From a bacterium (GTDB lineage Bacteria > Krumholzibacteriota > Krumholzibacteriia > LZORAL124-64-63): a stretch of 8,831 nt of DNA. The DNA is taken from the NCBI GenBank assembly GCA_030635025.1, contig DAOVZQ010000076.1, positions 1 through 8,831 of the forward strand. The letters are read 5' to 3'. The notes beneath the pieces were generated by a model, which saw only the letters and a list, made by a program, of their open reading frames with translations, had not been told where the DNA came from and made no database searches. The translations under genes were made by a program, and so were the position numbers. This document shows positions 1 through 7,036 of this stretch, in pieces; the first letter of the stretch is position 1, and every line of letters starts with the position of its first letter.

Positions 1-192
1 ATGCTCGGGGTGGACATCGGCAAGGGTGTCCTGCGGAGTCAGAGGCAGGTCCGGATGGAAAACACCCACAGGCGAGGCCCGCCCCACTTCGGTGATCAGA
101 GCGGTCAGTTCAAGATCCTCGGTGCGCGAGATCAGGTCGGTGATCAATCTGCCCATGCGACCTTCGGCGCCATGAATGGTGACGGGGATCAT
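1..192 (-). CDS. dapB: 4-hydroxy-tetrahydrodipicolinate reductase, N-terminal part (runs off the left edge)
   Basis: Only the first 64 codons are present, open to base 1. The protein begins MIPVTIHGAEGRMGRLI. GAEGRMG (residues 8-14) is the Rossmann-fold nucleotide-binding loop of DapB, which normally reads GxxGRMG, and the ALITEVGRASPVG stretch that follows matches the family's second strand and loop. DapB reduces the product of DapA with NAD(P)H in the cytoplasm, on the way to diaminopimelate and lysine. The ATG at 190-192 lies one base after the dapA stop and has a strong Shine-Dalgarno (GGAGGA, bases 198-203) inside the end of dapA, so translation is probably coupled. Its place directly after dapF and dapA supports the call. 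The catalytic His/Lys region lies outside the window, so intactness cannot be judged. Confidence 0.93.
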   Translation of the reverse strand, partial: MIPVTIHGAEGRMGRLITDLISRTEDLELTALITEVGRASPVGVFHPDLPLTPQDTLADVHPEH

Positions 193-193
193 T

Positions 194-1099
194 TCAGTCC
201 TCCGCGTTCAGAAGCGCGGCCAGGGGGCCGTCGTGAAAATCCCGTAGCCAGGCGCGCGTTTCGGCCGTGGCGGTCACCAGCGGCAAGCGGGGCTCGGACG
301 TGCACAGTCCCATGAGACTCAGCATCTCCTTGGCCGGAACGGGATTCGTCTCGCGGAAACAGGCTGCGACGGCGGGAGCGATGGACGTATCGATTTCCGC
401 GGCCCGGGCTTCGTCGCCGGCGGTCCAGGCGTCCCACATGGCCACGGTCGTCGCGGGCAATATGTTGCTCAAAACGGAAACGACACCTTGTGCGCCCAGA
501 CGGTAGATCTCCAGATTGAGACCGTCATCTCCCGAGAAGACCTGGATGCCTGACGTGCGGCAGATGGCCTCGATCTGTGCGAGGTCGCCGCTGGCTTCCT
601 TGACGGCCGTGATGTTGGGATGTGACGCGATCGCGCGGACCGTTTCCGGCAGGATGTTGACGGCCGTGCGGCCAGGGACGTTGTATACCACGATGGGCAC
701 GTCCACGGCCTCGGCCACCGCGTGATAGTGAGCGATCAGTCCGTGCTGCTGTGGTTTGTTGTAGTAGGGCGAAATGAGCATGGCCGCGTCGATGTCCCAC
801 TCGACCGCAGCGCGGGTCAGCTCGATGGTGCCGGCGGTCACGTTCGTCCCGGTGCCGACAACGATGGCACAGCGGCCGGCGGAGATCTCGACACACTTTC
901 GCACCAGCCATTCGCGTTCGGTCAGGGACAAGGCCGCGGCCTCCCCCGTGCAGCCCACAGGGACCAACCCGGCCACGCCTGCTCGCACCTGGCGATCCAC
1001 CAGCCGCTCCCAGGCGTCCTTGTCCAGGGCTTCGTTCTTGAACGGAGTGATCAAGGCGGTGTAGACGCCCTGCGGTAATTCGTATCTCTGGTCAGTCAT
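194..1099 (-). CDS. dapA: 4-hydroxy-tetrahydrodipicolinate synthase
   Basis: 301 residues, the usual family length. DapA condenses pyruvate with aspartate semialdehyde, the first committed step of DAP/lysine synthesis. The TIM-barrel landmarks are in order: GCTGE (49-53), the substrate loop PYYNKP (111-116), YNVPGRT (139-145) with the catalytic Tyr139 and substrate-binding Arg144, and the Schiff-base lysine Lys167 in VKEASG. Two points are odd. The first Thr of the usual GTTGE motif (Thr44 in E. coli numbering) is Cys50, codon TGC at 950-952. Most E. coli lysine-binding allosteric residues are also changed (Ser48 to Ala, His53 to Leu, His56 to Arg, Glu84 to Gly), while Asn80 and Tyr106 equivalents remain. 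I infer weak or no lysine feedback. The related DapA-like aldolases (NAL, KDG aldolase) are less likely, because the Arg144 equivalent and the dapF/dapB neighbours point to true DapA. The start overlaps the dapF stop by 8 bases. Confidence 0.96.
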   Translation of the reverse strand: MTDQRYELPQGVYTALITPFKNEALDKDAWERLVDRQVRAGVAGLVPVGCTGEAAALSLTEREWLVRKCVEISAGRCAIVVGTGTNVTAGTIELTRAAVEWDIDAAMLISPYYNKPQQHGLIAHYHAVAEAVDVPIVVYNVPGRTAVNILPETVRAIASHPNITAVKEASGDLAQIEAICRTSGIQVFSGDDGLNLEIYRLGAQGVVSVLSNILPATTVAMWDAWTAGDEARAAEIDTSIAPAVAACFRETNPVPAKEMLSLMGLCTSEPRLPLVTATAETRAWLRDFHDGPLAALLNAED

Positions 1100-1916
1100 C
1101 GAGAACCACTTCCCCGGTGAAGGCCGTGACCGCCGGTCCGGTCAGACTCAGTACGTGTTCATTTCCTGATTTCCCGATGTGGATGGTCAACCGATCGCCG
1201 CCCCGTGTCAATACCACTACGGGCGATTCGGCCAGGCCGAGTTCGTGCAGGACAAGGGCCGCGGCGGAAGCGCCCGTGCCGCAGGCCAGTGTCTCGGCTT
1301 CCACGCCCCGTTCGTAGGTACGGATCAGCCACGCGTCCGTGCCGGGTTGTTTCATGACCCAGTTGACGTTCACGCCGGCGGGAGCGAAGGCCGCGTCACG
1401 GCGGAGTGTCCTCCCCCAGCGAGACACCTCAACGGTCTCCAATTGTTCCATGGGAATGACGAGGTGCGGGACTCCCGTATCGACAAAATGAAGGGCCTCG
1501 AAGGGATGCTCCGTATCACACTCGACATCGAGAGCCAATCCACTCGGTGTGGTGAGTTCGACGGTAACCGTGTCCCCTGAGAATCGGCCGCGGACGTCGC
1601 CGGACGCCGTAGCGCAAACGCCGTCGCTCCCGTCCAGCAGACCCAGGGTGCGGGCGTGGGCGAAGGCGCAACGGGCCCCGTTGCCGCACATCTCCGCTTC
1701 ACCTCCGTCGCTGTTGTAGTAGGTCATGGCGAAATCGACGCGCTCGTCGTTGCGGATGATGATCAAGCCGTCTGCGCCGATACCGCGACGCCGGTCGCAG
1801 AGGCGCACGACCAGGCCCGCGGACTCGGTGATCCCCGACGCGAGCAGGTCCGTACCCGCCAGCATGACGAAGTCGTTACCGGCGCCATGCATTTTCACGA
1901 AGGGCAACGGTCTCAA
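1092..1916 (-). CDS. dapF: diaminopimelate epimerase
   Basis: 274 residues, full length for the family. DapF interconverts LL- and meso-diaminopimelate with two cysteines acting as acid and base, without a cofactor. Both are visible: Cys77 in EMCGNGARC (75-83) and Cys212 in ACGTGAS (211-217). The N-terminal signature KMHGAGNDF (8-16), the RRGIGADG segment (43-50) and the substrate motif ERGVEAET (202-209) are also present. I place the start at the TTG codon 1914-1916: it puts the usual five to eight residues before KMHG, and AGGAGA (bases 1923-1928) lies about 7 bases upstream. The next ATG falls inside the conserved motif and is too late. The TTG overlaps the TGA of the upstream lipoprotein gene (TTGA), and the 3' end overlaps dapA by 8 bases, so the three are probably coupled. 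DapF here implies the route passes through LL-DAP. Confidence 0.97.
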   Translation of the reverse strand: MRPLPFVKMHGAGNDFVMLAGTDLLASGITESAGLVVRLCDRRRGIGADGLIIIRNDERVDFAMTYYNSDGGEAEMCGNGARCAFAHARTLGLLDGSDGVCATASGDVRGRFSGDTVTVELTTPSGLALDVECDTEHPFEALHFVDTGVPHLVIPMEQLETVEVSRWGRTLRRDAAFAPAGVNVNWVMKQPGTDAWLIRTYERGVEAETLACGTGASAAALVLHELGLAESPVVVLTRGGDRLTIHIGKSGNEHVLSLTGPAVTAFTGEVVLDD

Positions 1917-3190
1917 GGGGTCTCTCCTTCATCGCTCGGGATCGAGTCGGGCGCGGCGACGGTGGACAGGCTGTCGGATGCGGCGACTGTCGAGTCGGCC
2001 ATCGCTCCGGTGGACAGGCTGTCCAGGCGAACGGAAGTCACAGGCGGCGGCGTTACGCAGGGACGCAGGGAATCGCTCGGCGCCGGCAGCAGTGTGAACA
2101 TATCCAGGCCGGCTTCAACCGACAGGGTGTCGAGCGTCGCGTAGGGTTCCCATCGCCAGAGCACCGAGTCCGGTAGCGAGAGCGAATCGGGCAGGGCGCT
2201 CAGCAGGCTGTCGCCGTCCAGGTCCGCAAAGACGATGGCCCGGATATCTCCGGGTCCCGCGGGATCGAAGATGGCCGTGTCGCCGGATACGACCGCGGAC
2301 TGGCCGCTCGGCTGACGAGTCGCGTGGGTCGGGACGAATCCCGTATCCGCTTCGGCAACCTTCTCCGCCCAGCCGAACAGTGAGCGGGACTCCTCGCCGT
2401 CGATGTCCAGCCGTCCCAGCAGCCGACCGGGGGTTTGCGGACTGTAGATGATATGGGTGCCCACGTCGAAAACTGGAGCGGCGATACTCAGGGTCGCTTC
2501 CAAAGGAAGAAGGCGCTGTGGCTCGTTGTCCGCGGGACGCAGATCCCCGTTGTTGTCGACGAAAACCCGTAGCAGATACGGCCCCCCCGGGACCGTCACC
2601 CAGGGCAGGACGAACCGTCCCGTGGTGTCGGCCTCCGTGCGGCGCAGAATGTCCTGTCTGAAATACTCGATCGTGTCGGGCGGGACGGGATACAGCTCCA
2701 CGACCGCGCCACCGGCCAGATCCTCCTCGAACCGCAACTCGCCCACAATGGATCCGACGGGCAGGGAATCGGCGGTGGCCAAGGGATAGCGACGTGACGT
2801 TTCGCTCTTCACGCGGTGTACGTCGGTGTGGCCCTTGACGATCTCCACCACGATCACCGTATCGGGCGGCAGAGGGTCATGGAAGATGACCGTGGCGCGC
2901 TGTCGCCCGGACCATTTCGTGTCCTTCACCTCGAGGGGCGGGTAGACATGGAGGAACCGGACGGCCGGCGCTGGATCCATCTTCTCGGAAAAGACGATCT
3001 CGATGCGGTCGATTCCGGTGAGGCCGACCGACCCCGAGTCGGGTGTGACGGTCGTCACTTCCGGAGGCGTCTTGTCGACTGGGCCGCCGCGAGGCGGCTC
3101 TATGGTCGCGCAGGCTGCCAGCAGGCAGAGCAAGAGAGCCGGGGCCGCCACAGCGGCCCTTCGACTCGGCGTGTGAACTCTCGTCCCCAT
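1913..3190 (-). CDS. uncharacterised Ig-like-domain lipoprotein
   Basis: 425 residues of unknown function. A basic n-region and hydrophobic stretch end in the lipobox LAAC (24-27), so Cys27 is the likely lipidated residue. The next residue is Ala, not Asp, which fits outer-membrane sorting if the cell is diderm. A Pro/Gly linker (PPRGGPVDKTPP, 32-43) leads into a beta-rich domain (about 41-140: VTPDSGSVG, then IEIVFSEKMD) resembling bacterial Ig-like (Big_5/SbsA type) domains. A second beta domain (about 145-245) looks like a carboxypeptidase-regulatory fold and holds an acidic loop, DNNGDLRPADNEP (212-224). Another acidic loop, DLDGD, is at 323-327. The last 40 or so residues are a Ser/Asp/Ala-rich, probably disordered tail with an imperfect 16-residue repeat. 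The gene starts 4 bases after argF and its stop overlaps the dapF start. Family resemblance is from memory; the role is not known. Confidence 0.82.
   Translation of the reverse strand: MGTRVHTPSRRAAVAAPALLLCLLAACATIEPPRGGPVDKTPPEVTTVTPDSGSVGLTGIDRIEIVFSEKMDPAPAVRFLHVYPPLEVKDTKWSGRQRATVIFHDPLPPDTVIVVEIVKGHTDVHRVKSETSRRYPLATADSLPVGSIVGELRFEEDLAGGAVVELYPVPPDTIEYFRQDILRRTEADTTGRFVLPWVTVPGGPYLLRVFVDNNGDLRPADNEPQRLLPLEATLSIAAPVFDVGTHIIYSPQTPGRLLGRLDIDGEESRSLFGWAEKVAEADTGFVPTHATRQPSGQSAVVSGDTAIFDPAGPGDIRAIVFADLDGDSLLSALPDSLSLPDSVLWRWEPYATLDTLSVEAGLDMFTLLPAPSDSLRPCVTPPPVTSVRLDSLSTGAMADSTVAASDSLSTVAAPDSIPSDEGETP
1960..2023 (-). repeat. imperfect 48-bp tandem repeat in the lipoprotein tail
   Basis: The 16-base word cggtggacaggctgtc (plus-strand reading) occurs at 1960-1975 and again at 2008-2023, exactly 48 bases apart, with looser similarity in between. 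On the coding strand it gives DSLST twice, 16 codons apart, within a Ser/Asp/Ala-rich tail. The period is in frame, so length changes would keep the downstream stop/TTG overlap with dapF intact. Confidence 0.7.
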
Positions 3191-3194
3191 ACTC

Positions 3195-4112
3195 CTACTT
3201 CACCAGCAGGGCGATGATGGCCCGCTGGATGTGCAAACGGTTCTCGGCTTCATCGAAAACGGCGCTGTGGGGGCCGTCCATGACAGAATCCGTAATTTCC
3301 TCACCGCGATGGGCGGGCAGACAGTGCAGGACGATGTGCTTGTCCTTGGCGCCCTTCAGCAGGTCGGGCGTGATCTGGAAGGGTGCGAAGTCGGCACGAC
3401 GTTTCTTGGCCTCTTCCTCCTGGCCCATGCTGTAGAAGGCGTCGCTGTAGACGACGTCCGCGCCTTCGATGGCGTCATGGGGATTGTTCATGATGCAGAA
3501 GGAGGCACTGTCGTTCTCGGCCGCGGCCATGATCGCCTCGTCGGGCTCGTAGCCCTCGGGGCAGGCCAGCACGAAATTGAAGGGGAAGCGGCGCGCGGCG
3601 TTTAGCCAGCTGTTGGCGAGGTTGTTGCCGTCGCCGACCATGACCACGGTCTTGTTCTCGATCGATCCGAGGTGTTCCTCAATCGTCAGGATGTCGCCCA
3701 TGACCTGGCAGGGATGGAGCAGGTCGGTCAGGCCGTTGATCACCGGCACGGTCGCGTGCTCGGCCAGCTCGTTCACCTCGCCCTGGTCGAACCAGCGGAT
3801 CATGATGCCGTCGACGAATCGGCTCAGGACCTTGGCCACGTCGTACACCGATTCGCGTGTGCCCATGCCGATCTCCTTGTCCGTGATGAACAGGGAGTTT
3901 CCGCCGAGCTGTTGCATGGCGATCTCGAAGCTGACGCGCGTTCGCAGACTCGGCTTGGCGAAGACGCAGGCCAGGGTGCGATTGGGATGGGTGTGCGGCA
4001 ACTTGTGGGCCCGGGCCAGGGGCTTCTGCTCCTTGGCCAACTCAAGAATGCCGCGCAGTTCATCGGTCGTGAACCTGTCGATGCCGAGAAAATCCTTCTG
4101 TCCGAGTTTCAT
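3195..4112 (-). CDS. argF: ornithine carbamoyltransferase
   Basis: 305 residues, typical length. The enzyme joins carbamoyl phosphate and ornithine to make citrulline in arginine synthesis; active OTCases are usually cytoplasmic trimers. The carbamoyl-phosphate loop is SLRTR (55-59; commonly STRTR), followed by HPCQ (133-136). NN at 163-164, the DAFYSMG segment (224-230) with Asp224, Ser228 and Met229, and HCLP (263-266) with Cys264 are the ornithine-side motifs. SMG plus HCLP argue for a true OTCase rather than an aspartate, N-acetylornithine or N-succinylornithine carbamoyltransferase, although SLRTR also occurs in the succinyl enzyme. The ATG has a strong Shine-Dalgarno (GAGGAGG, 4117-4123). 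The gene follows hslU by 43 bases, the largest gap here, and is followed by the lipoprotein gene after 4 bases. No other arg gene is in view. An anabolic role is inferred because dap biosynthesis genes follow. Confidence 0.95.
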   Translation of the reverse strand: MKLGQKDFLGIDRFTTDELRGILELAKEQKPLARAHKLPHTHPNRTLACVFAKPSLRTRVSFEIAMQQLGGNSLFITDKEIGMGTRESVYDVAKVLSRFVDGIMIRWFDQGEVNELAEHATVPVINGLTDLLHPCQVMGDILTIEEHLGSIENKTVVMVGDGNNLANSWLNAARRFPFNFVLACPEGYEPDEAIMAAAENDSASFCIMNNPHDAIEGADVVYSDAFYSMGQEEEAKKRRADFAPFQITPDLLKGAKDKHIVLHCLPAHRGEEITDSVMDGPHSAVFDEAENRLHIQRAIIALLVK

Positions 4113-4155
4113 CTTGCCTCCTCGCGGGATGGACCCGCCATTGTCCAGGGTCTGA
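4113..4155 (-). promoter_or_regulatory. hslU-argF intergenic leader with a hairpin abutting the argF ribosome binding site
   Basis: This 43-base spacer is the longest non-coding stretch in the window. It contains a perfect 5-bp stem with a 5-base loop (GCGGG-TCCAT-CCCGC on the coding strand, bases 4124-4138) that directly touches the Shine-Dalgarno GAGGAGG (4117-4123). There is no U-tract, so it is not an intrinsic terminator. It could modulate argF translation, but a stem this short may be chance in GC-rich DNA. I see no convincing -35/-10 pair in the spacer. Confidence 0.4.
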
Positions 4156-5508
4156 TTAGAGAATGTATCGGCTCGTGTCCTCGTCCTGTGCGAGTTTCGC
4201 CAGGCGCGAGTGTACGAATTCCGCGTCGATGGTCACATCGCCCGTTCGTTGATCGGGCACTTCGAAGAGCAGCTCGTCCAGAAGCTGCGCCATGATCGTC
4301 TGTAGACGACGGGCGCCTATGTTCTCGAGTCGCTCGTTGAGGTCCTGTGCGTAATGGGCCATGGCGGCGATGGCGTCGTCGGTGAAGTCCAGCCGGCAAT
4401 CGTCCACCCCGAGGAGCGCCGTGTACTGCTTGAGCAGCGAACTGTCGGTCTCCTTCAGGATTCTCAGATAATGCTCTTCGGTGAGATTTACAAGTTCAAC
4501 GCGAATCGGGAACCGCCCCTGGAGCTCGGGGATCAGGTCGCTGGGCTTGCTCATGTGGAAAGCGCCGGCCGCGATGAACAGGACATGGTCGGTGCGGACA
4601 GGTCCGTGCTTGGTGGTGACGGTCGACCCTTCCACCACCGGCAGGAGGTCGCGTTGGACGCCTTCGCGACTCACGTCGGGGCCGCTGCCGCCCTTCGAGG
4701 TGCCGGCGATCTTGTCGATCTCGTCGATGAAAATGATGCCGCCCTGCTCCACGAGTTCGATGGCATCCTGGGCCATCCTGTCGGAATCCACGCGTCGGTC
4801 CAGTTCCTGATCGAAGAGAAGTTTCCGCGCCTGGGCGACGGGCAAGACACTCTCCTTGGATTTCTGTGGGAAGAGGTTTCCGAGGCTGTCGCCGAAAGAG
4901 GCGTCCATCTCTTCGCCCGCGGCTGTGAAGATGTTGGCGATGGGCATACTCTGGCTCTTGGTGGTGATGGTCACCTCGCGCTCTTCCAGCGCGCCGTCCC
5001 GCAGTTGCTGGCGGATCTTCTCGCGGCTGCGTTGCCAGCGTTGCTCACGCTCCGGGTCGCCGCCGGCCAGGGGCGGGAACAGCGTGTCGATGAGGGATTC
5101 TTCCACTGCGGTCTCGATCTCGGCACGGAGTTCTTCCTCCTTGCGCCGACGCACGAGGGAGACGCCGTTCTCGACCAGGTCGCGCACCATCGAATCCACA
5201 TCGCGGCCCACGTAGCCCTTCTCGGTGAATTTCGTGGCCTCCACCTTGATGAAGGGCAGGCCGGCCAACTGCGAGAGCCGGCGGGCGATCTCGGTTTTAC
5301 CGACGCCCGTCGGGCCGATCATGATGATGTTGTTGGGTACGACCTCGCGACGGATATCGTCGTCGAGGCGCAGGCGGCGCCAGCGATTGCGCAGGGCGAT
5401 GCTGACGGCGCGCTTGGCGTCCTCCTGCCCGATGATATAACGGTCGAGCTGGGCGACGATGGCCCGGCAGGTCCAGGACGAGGAGTCGCTGAGGGCCAGG
5501 ATATTCAT
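4156..5508 (-). CDS. hslU: HslU (ClpY), AAA+ ATPase unfoldase of the HslVU protease
   Basis: 450 residues, close to the family norm. HslU forms hexamer rings that unfold proteins and thread them into HslV. IIGQ (25-28), Walker A GPTGVGKT (65-72), the pore loop GYVG (98-101), Walker B IIFIDEID (258-265), the arginine-finger region GRFPIR (331-336) and sensor 2 GARRLQ (398-403) are all in order. An intermediate (I) domain, charged and low in conservation, lies about 110-240. The C-terminus SRYIL is the tail that docks in HslV pockets and switches the protease on. The ATG at 5506-5508 overlaps the hslV stop (ATGA) and has GGAGGA at 5515-5520. That start gives an N-terminus about 8 residues longer than usual, and the common TPR-E/A-IV segment reads TCRAIV. 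Confidence 0.98.
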   Translation of the reverse strand: MNILALSDSSSWTCRAIVAQLDRYIIGQEDAKRAVSIALRNRWRRLRLDDDIRREVVPNNIIMIGPTGVGKTEIARRLSQLAGLPFIKVEATKFTEKGYVGRDVDSMVRDLVENGVSLVRRRKEEELRAEIETAVEESLIDTLFPPLAGGDPEREQRWQRSREKIRQQLRDGALEEREVTITTKSQSMPIANIFTAAGEEMDASFGDSLGNLFPQKSKESVLPVAQARKLLFDQELDRRVDSDRMAQDAIELVEQGGIIFIDEIDKIAGTSKGGSGPDVSREGVQRDLLPVVEGSTVTTKHGPVRTDHVLFIAAGAFHMSKPSDLIPELQGRFPIRVELVNLTEEHYLRILKETDSSLLKQYTALLGVDDCRLDFTDDAIAAMAHYAQDLNERLENIGARRLQTIMAQLLDELLFEVPDQRTGDVTIDAEFVHSRLAKLAQDEDTSRYIL

Positions 5509-6059
5509 TGGACGTCCTCCCCCTCTTCCAGCGTCAACAGCGTGACGTGGTCATTCGTGTAGATGCAAGTTTCCCCGGCCAGGACCATGGCTTCGCGACA
5601 AATATCCGCAGCGGTCATTTCGGTATGGCGCATGAGAGCCCGCGCAGCGGCCAAGGCGTAGGGTGACCCAGAGCCGACGGCGGCCGTTCCCTGCTCGCCC
5701 TCGATGACGTCGCCGTTGCCGGACACGGTGAAGATCCCCTCGGCATCCATGACGAGGATCATGGCTTCCAGGCGACGGAGGATCTTGTCGTTGCGCCATT
5801 CGCGGGCCAGCTCCACGGTGGCCCGGCGCAGGTTTCCCCGATAGCGTTCCAGATGCCCCTCGAATTTTTCGAAGAGGGTCAGCGCATCGGCGGCGCCGCC
5901 GGCGAAGCCTACCAGGGCGCGTCCCTCGAAGAGGGTGCGCACCTTCACGGCTCCATGCTTGACGACGGTCTCGCCCAAGGTGACCTGGCCGTCGCTGGCC
6001 ATGGCGCCCTTGCCGTCCCGCAGCACCGCGAGCACGGTCGTTGATCTCAGTAGTTTCAT
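5505..6059 (-). CDS. hslV: HslV (ClpQ), peptidase subunit of the HslVU protease
   Basis: 184 residues, full length. HslV is a proteasome-beta-like threonine peptidase forming a double hexamer in the cytoplasm. The mature N-terminus is expected at Thr7 (TTVLAV), preceded by a six-residue propeptide MKLLRS. In mature numbering the catalytic partners are present: Asp17 (residue 23 in ASDGQVT), Lys33 (residue 39) and Ser124 (residue 130 in GSGSPYA, usually GSGGNYA). The family stretches VGFAGGAADA (50-59), FEKFEGHLE (63-71) and CIYTND (165-170) support the call. The ATG (6057-6059) has only a moderate ribosome site (GAGAGG), 26 bases after the recombinase gene. The stop overlaps the hslU start by 4 bases, fitting balanced production of the two subunits. 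Confidence 0.98.
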   Translation of the reverse strand: MKLLRSTTVLAVLRDGKGAMASDGQVTLGETVVKHGAVKVRTLFEGRALVGFAGGAADALTLFEKFEGHLERYRGNLRRATVELAREWRNDKILRRLEAMILVMDAEGIFTVSGNGDVIEGEQGTAAVGSGSPYALAAARALMRHTEMTAADICREAMVLAGETCIYTNDHVTLLTLEEGEDVQ

Positions 6060-6085
6060 CTTACCTCTCGTTCGTCCATCGCCGG

Positions 6086-7036
6086 TCAGTCCGACCGGGG
6101 ATGGGCCTTACGGAATTCCTCGCGCAGCCTGGCGCGGGAAAGATGTGTGTAGATCTGGGTCGTGGCCAAATGCTCGTGACCCAGGAGTTCTTGAACGACG
6201 CGAATGCCGGCGCCACCGTCCAGCAGATGCGTGGCGAAACTGTGACGCAGAGTGTGCGGCGAGACGCCGCGCAGACCGGCCAACTGTCCCGCATACAGGG
6301 CGACCCTGTATTGGACCGTGCGCGGACTGATGCGTCGACCGGGCCGCCCTTCGAATACGGGGCGGGAGGCATCGGCCGAATTCAGAATCCCGTCCAGCAT
6401 GGACAGGACAACGTCCGGTGTAAAGCAGCCCTCGAGGTGGTCTCGCAGCTTTCGGGCGGTCAAGCCCAGCAAAGGTAGGATGCGTTCCTTATCGCCCTTG
6501 CCGAGGACTCGAACTCGTTCCGATGTGAAGTCCAGGCTCCCCAGGTTCAGACCTACGACTTCGGCAAGTCGCAGGCCCAGTCCATAGATGACTTCGAGCA
6601 TGGCCCGGTCGCGACGTCCGCGTGGCGTTGTCGTATCGGGCAGGTTCATGAGGTCCTCGATCATCTCCTCGGTCAGGTCGCGCGGAAGTCTACGCTCGCG
6701 TCCGGCTGAGGTTCCCCTGATCAGGGCCGCGGGCACGATGGGCAGGACACCCGCGAGGTGAAGATAACGGGCAAAGGCGCGTATGGCGGCAAGCTGTCGC
6801 GCCACTGTGGCGGGTGTACGCTTGCGCCGGCGCAGCATGGCCAGGTGATCACGGACCGCAGGCCGGTCTCCGAAGAGGGTGCGCCAGTCGTTTTCGGACG
6901 GTGTGTCGGGCAGATGGTCGAGGTTACGACACGTAGTCAGATATTGCCCCAGATCGCGGACATATGCTGTCACGGTACGCTCGCTTGCGCCCTTCTCGAT
7001 CGTCAGATGGTGTGCGAAAGCCGTGACATGGTCCAT
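6086..7036 (-). CDS. xerC: XerC/XerD-type tyrosine recombinase
   Basis: 316 residues, slightly longer than the usual ~300. Xer recombinases resolve chromosome dimers at dif next to the division site. The N-terminal SAM-like core-binding domain covers about 1-105 (typical SERTVTAYVRDL at 18-29). The catalytic domain carries the full set: Arg156 in GLGLRLAEV, Lys180 in GKGDKER, His261 and Arg264 in HTLRHSFATHLL, His287 in LLGHEHL and nucleophile Tyr296 in TQIYTH. Residues about 205-235 form a small insertion relative to E. coli XerC/D. A strong GGGAGG (7043-7048) sits 6 bases before the ATG. Its place between trmFO and hslV matches codV (xerC) of Bacillus, which argues for the housekeeping enzyme and against a phage or integron integrase. 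Whether it works as XerC, XerD or a lone XerH-like enzyme cannot be told from one gene. Confidence 0.93.
   Translation of the reverse strand: MDHVTAFAHHLTIEKGASERTVTAYVRDLGQYLTTCRNLDHLPDTPSENDWRTLFGDRPAVRDHLAMLRRRKRTPATVARQLAAIRAFARYLHLAGVLPIVPAALIRGTSAGRERRLPRDLTEEMIEDLMNLPDTTTPRGRRDRAMLEVIYGLGLRLAEVVGLNLGSLDFTSERVRVLGKGDKERILPLLGLTARKLRDHLEGCFTPDVVLSMLDGILNSADASRPVFEGRPGRRISPRTVQYRVALYAGQLAGLRGVSPHTLRHSFATHLLDGGAGIRVVQELLGHEHLATTQIYTHLSRARLREEFRKAHPRSD

Noticed and set aside
1656..2144. Plus-strand 162-codon frame opposite dapF and the lipoprotein tail.
   Set aside because: Shadow of the genuine minus-strand genes; no ribosome site and no recognisable motif.
3100..3190. Twin-arginine signal in the lipoprotein (SRRAAV).
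   Set aside because: The consensus residues after RR are absent, and a clear lipobox follows; an ordinary Sec/lipoprotein signal is more likely.
4124..4138. Hairpin between hslU and argF as an intrinsic terminator.
   Set aside because: The stem is only 5 bp, and it is followed by the argF ribosome site rather than a U-tract.
4354..5562. A 402-codon open frame on the plus strand opposite hslU and the end of hslV.
   Set aside because: It is exactly antisense to two clear protease genes with intact motifs. Long antisense frames are common in GC-rich coding DNA, and the translation shows no recognisable motif.
6086..7036. The tyrosine recombinase as the integrase of a mobile element.
   Set aside because: It sits in the conserved trmFO-xerC-hslV order. 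There is no adjacent tRNA, attachment-site repeat or cargo, and its length and motifs fit XerC/D.
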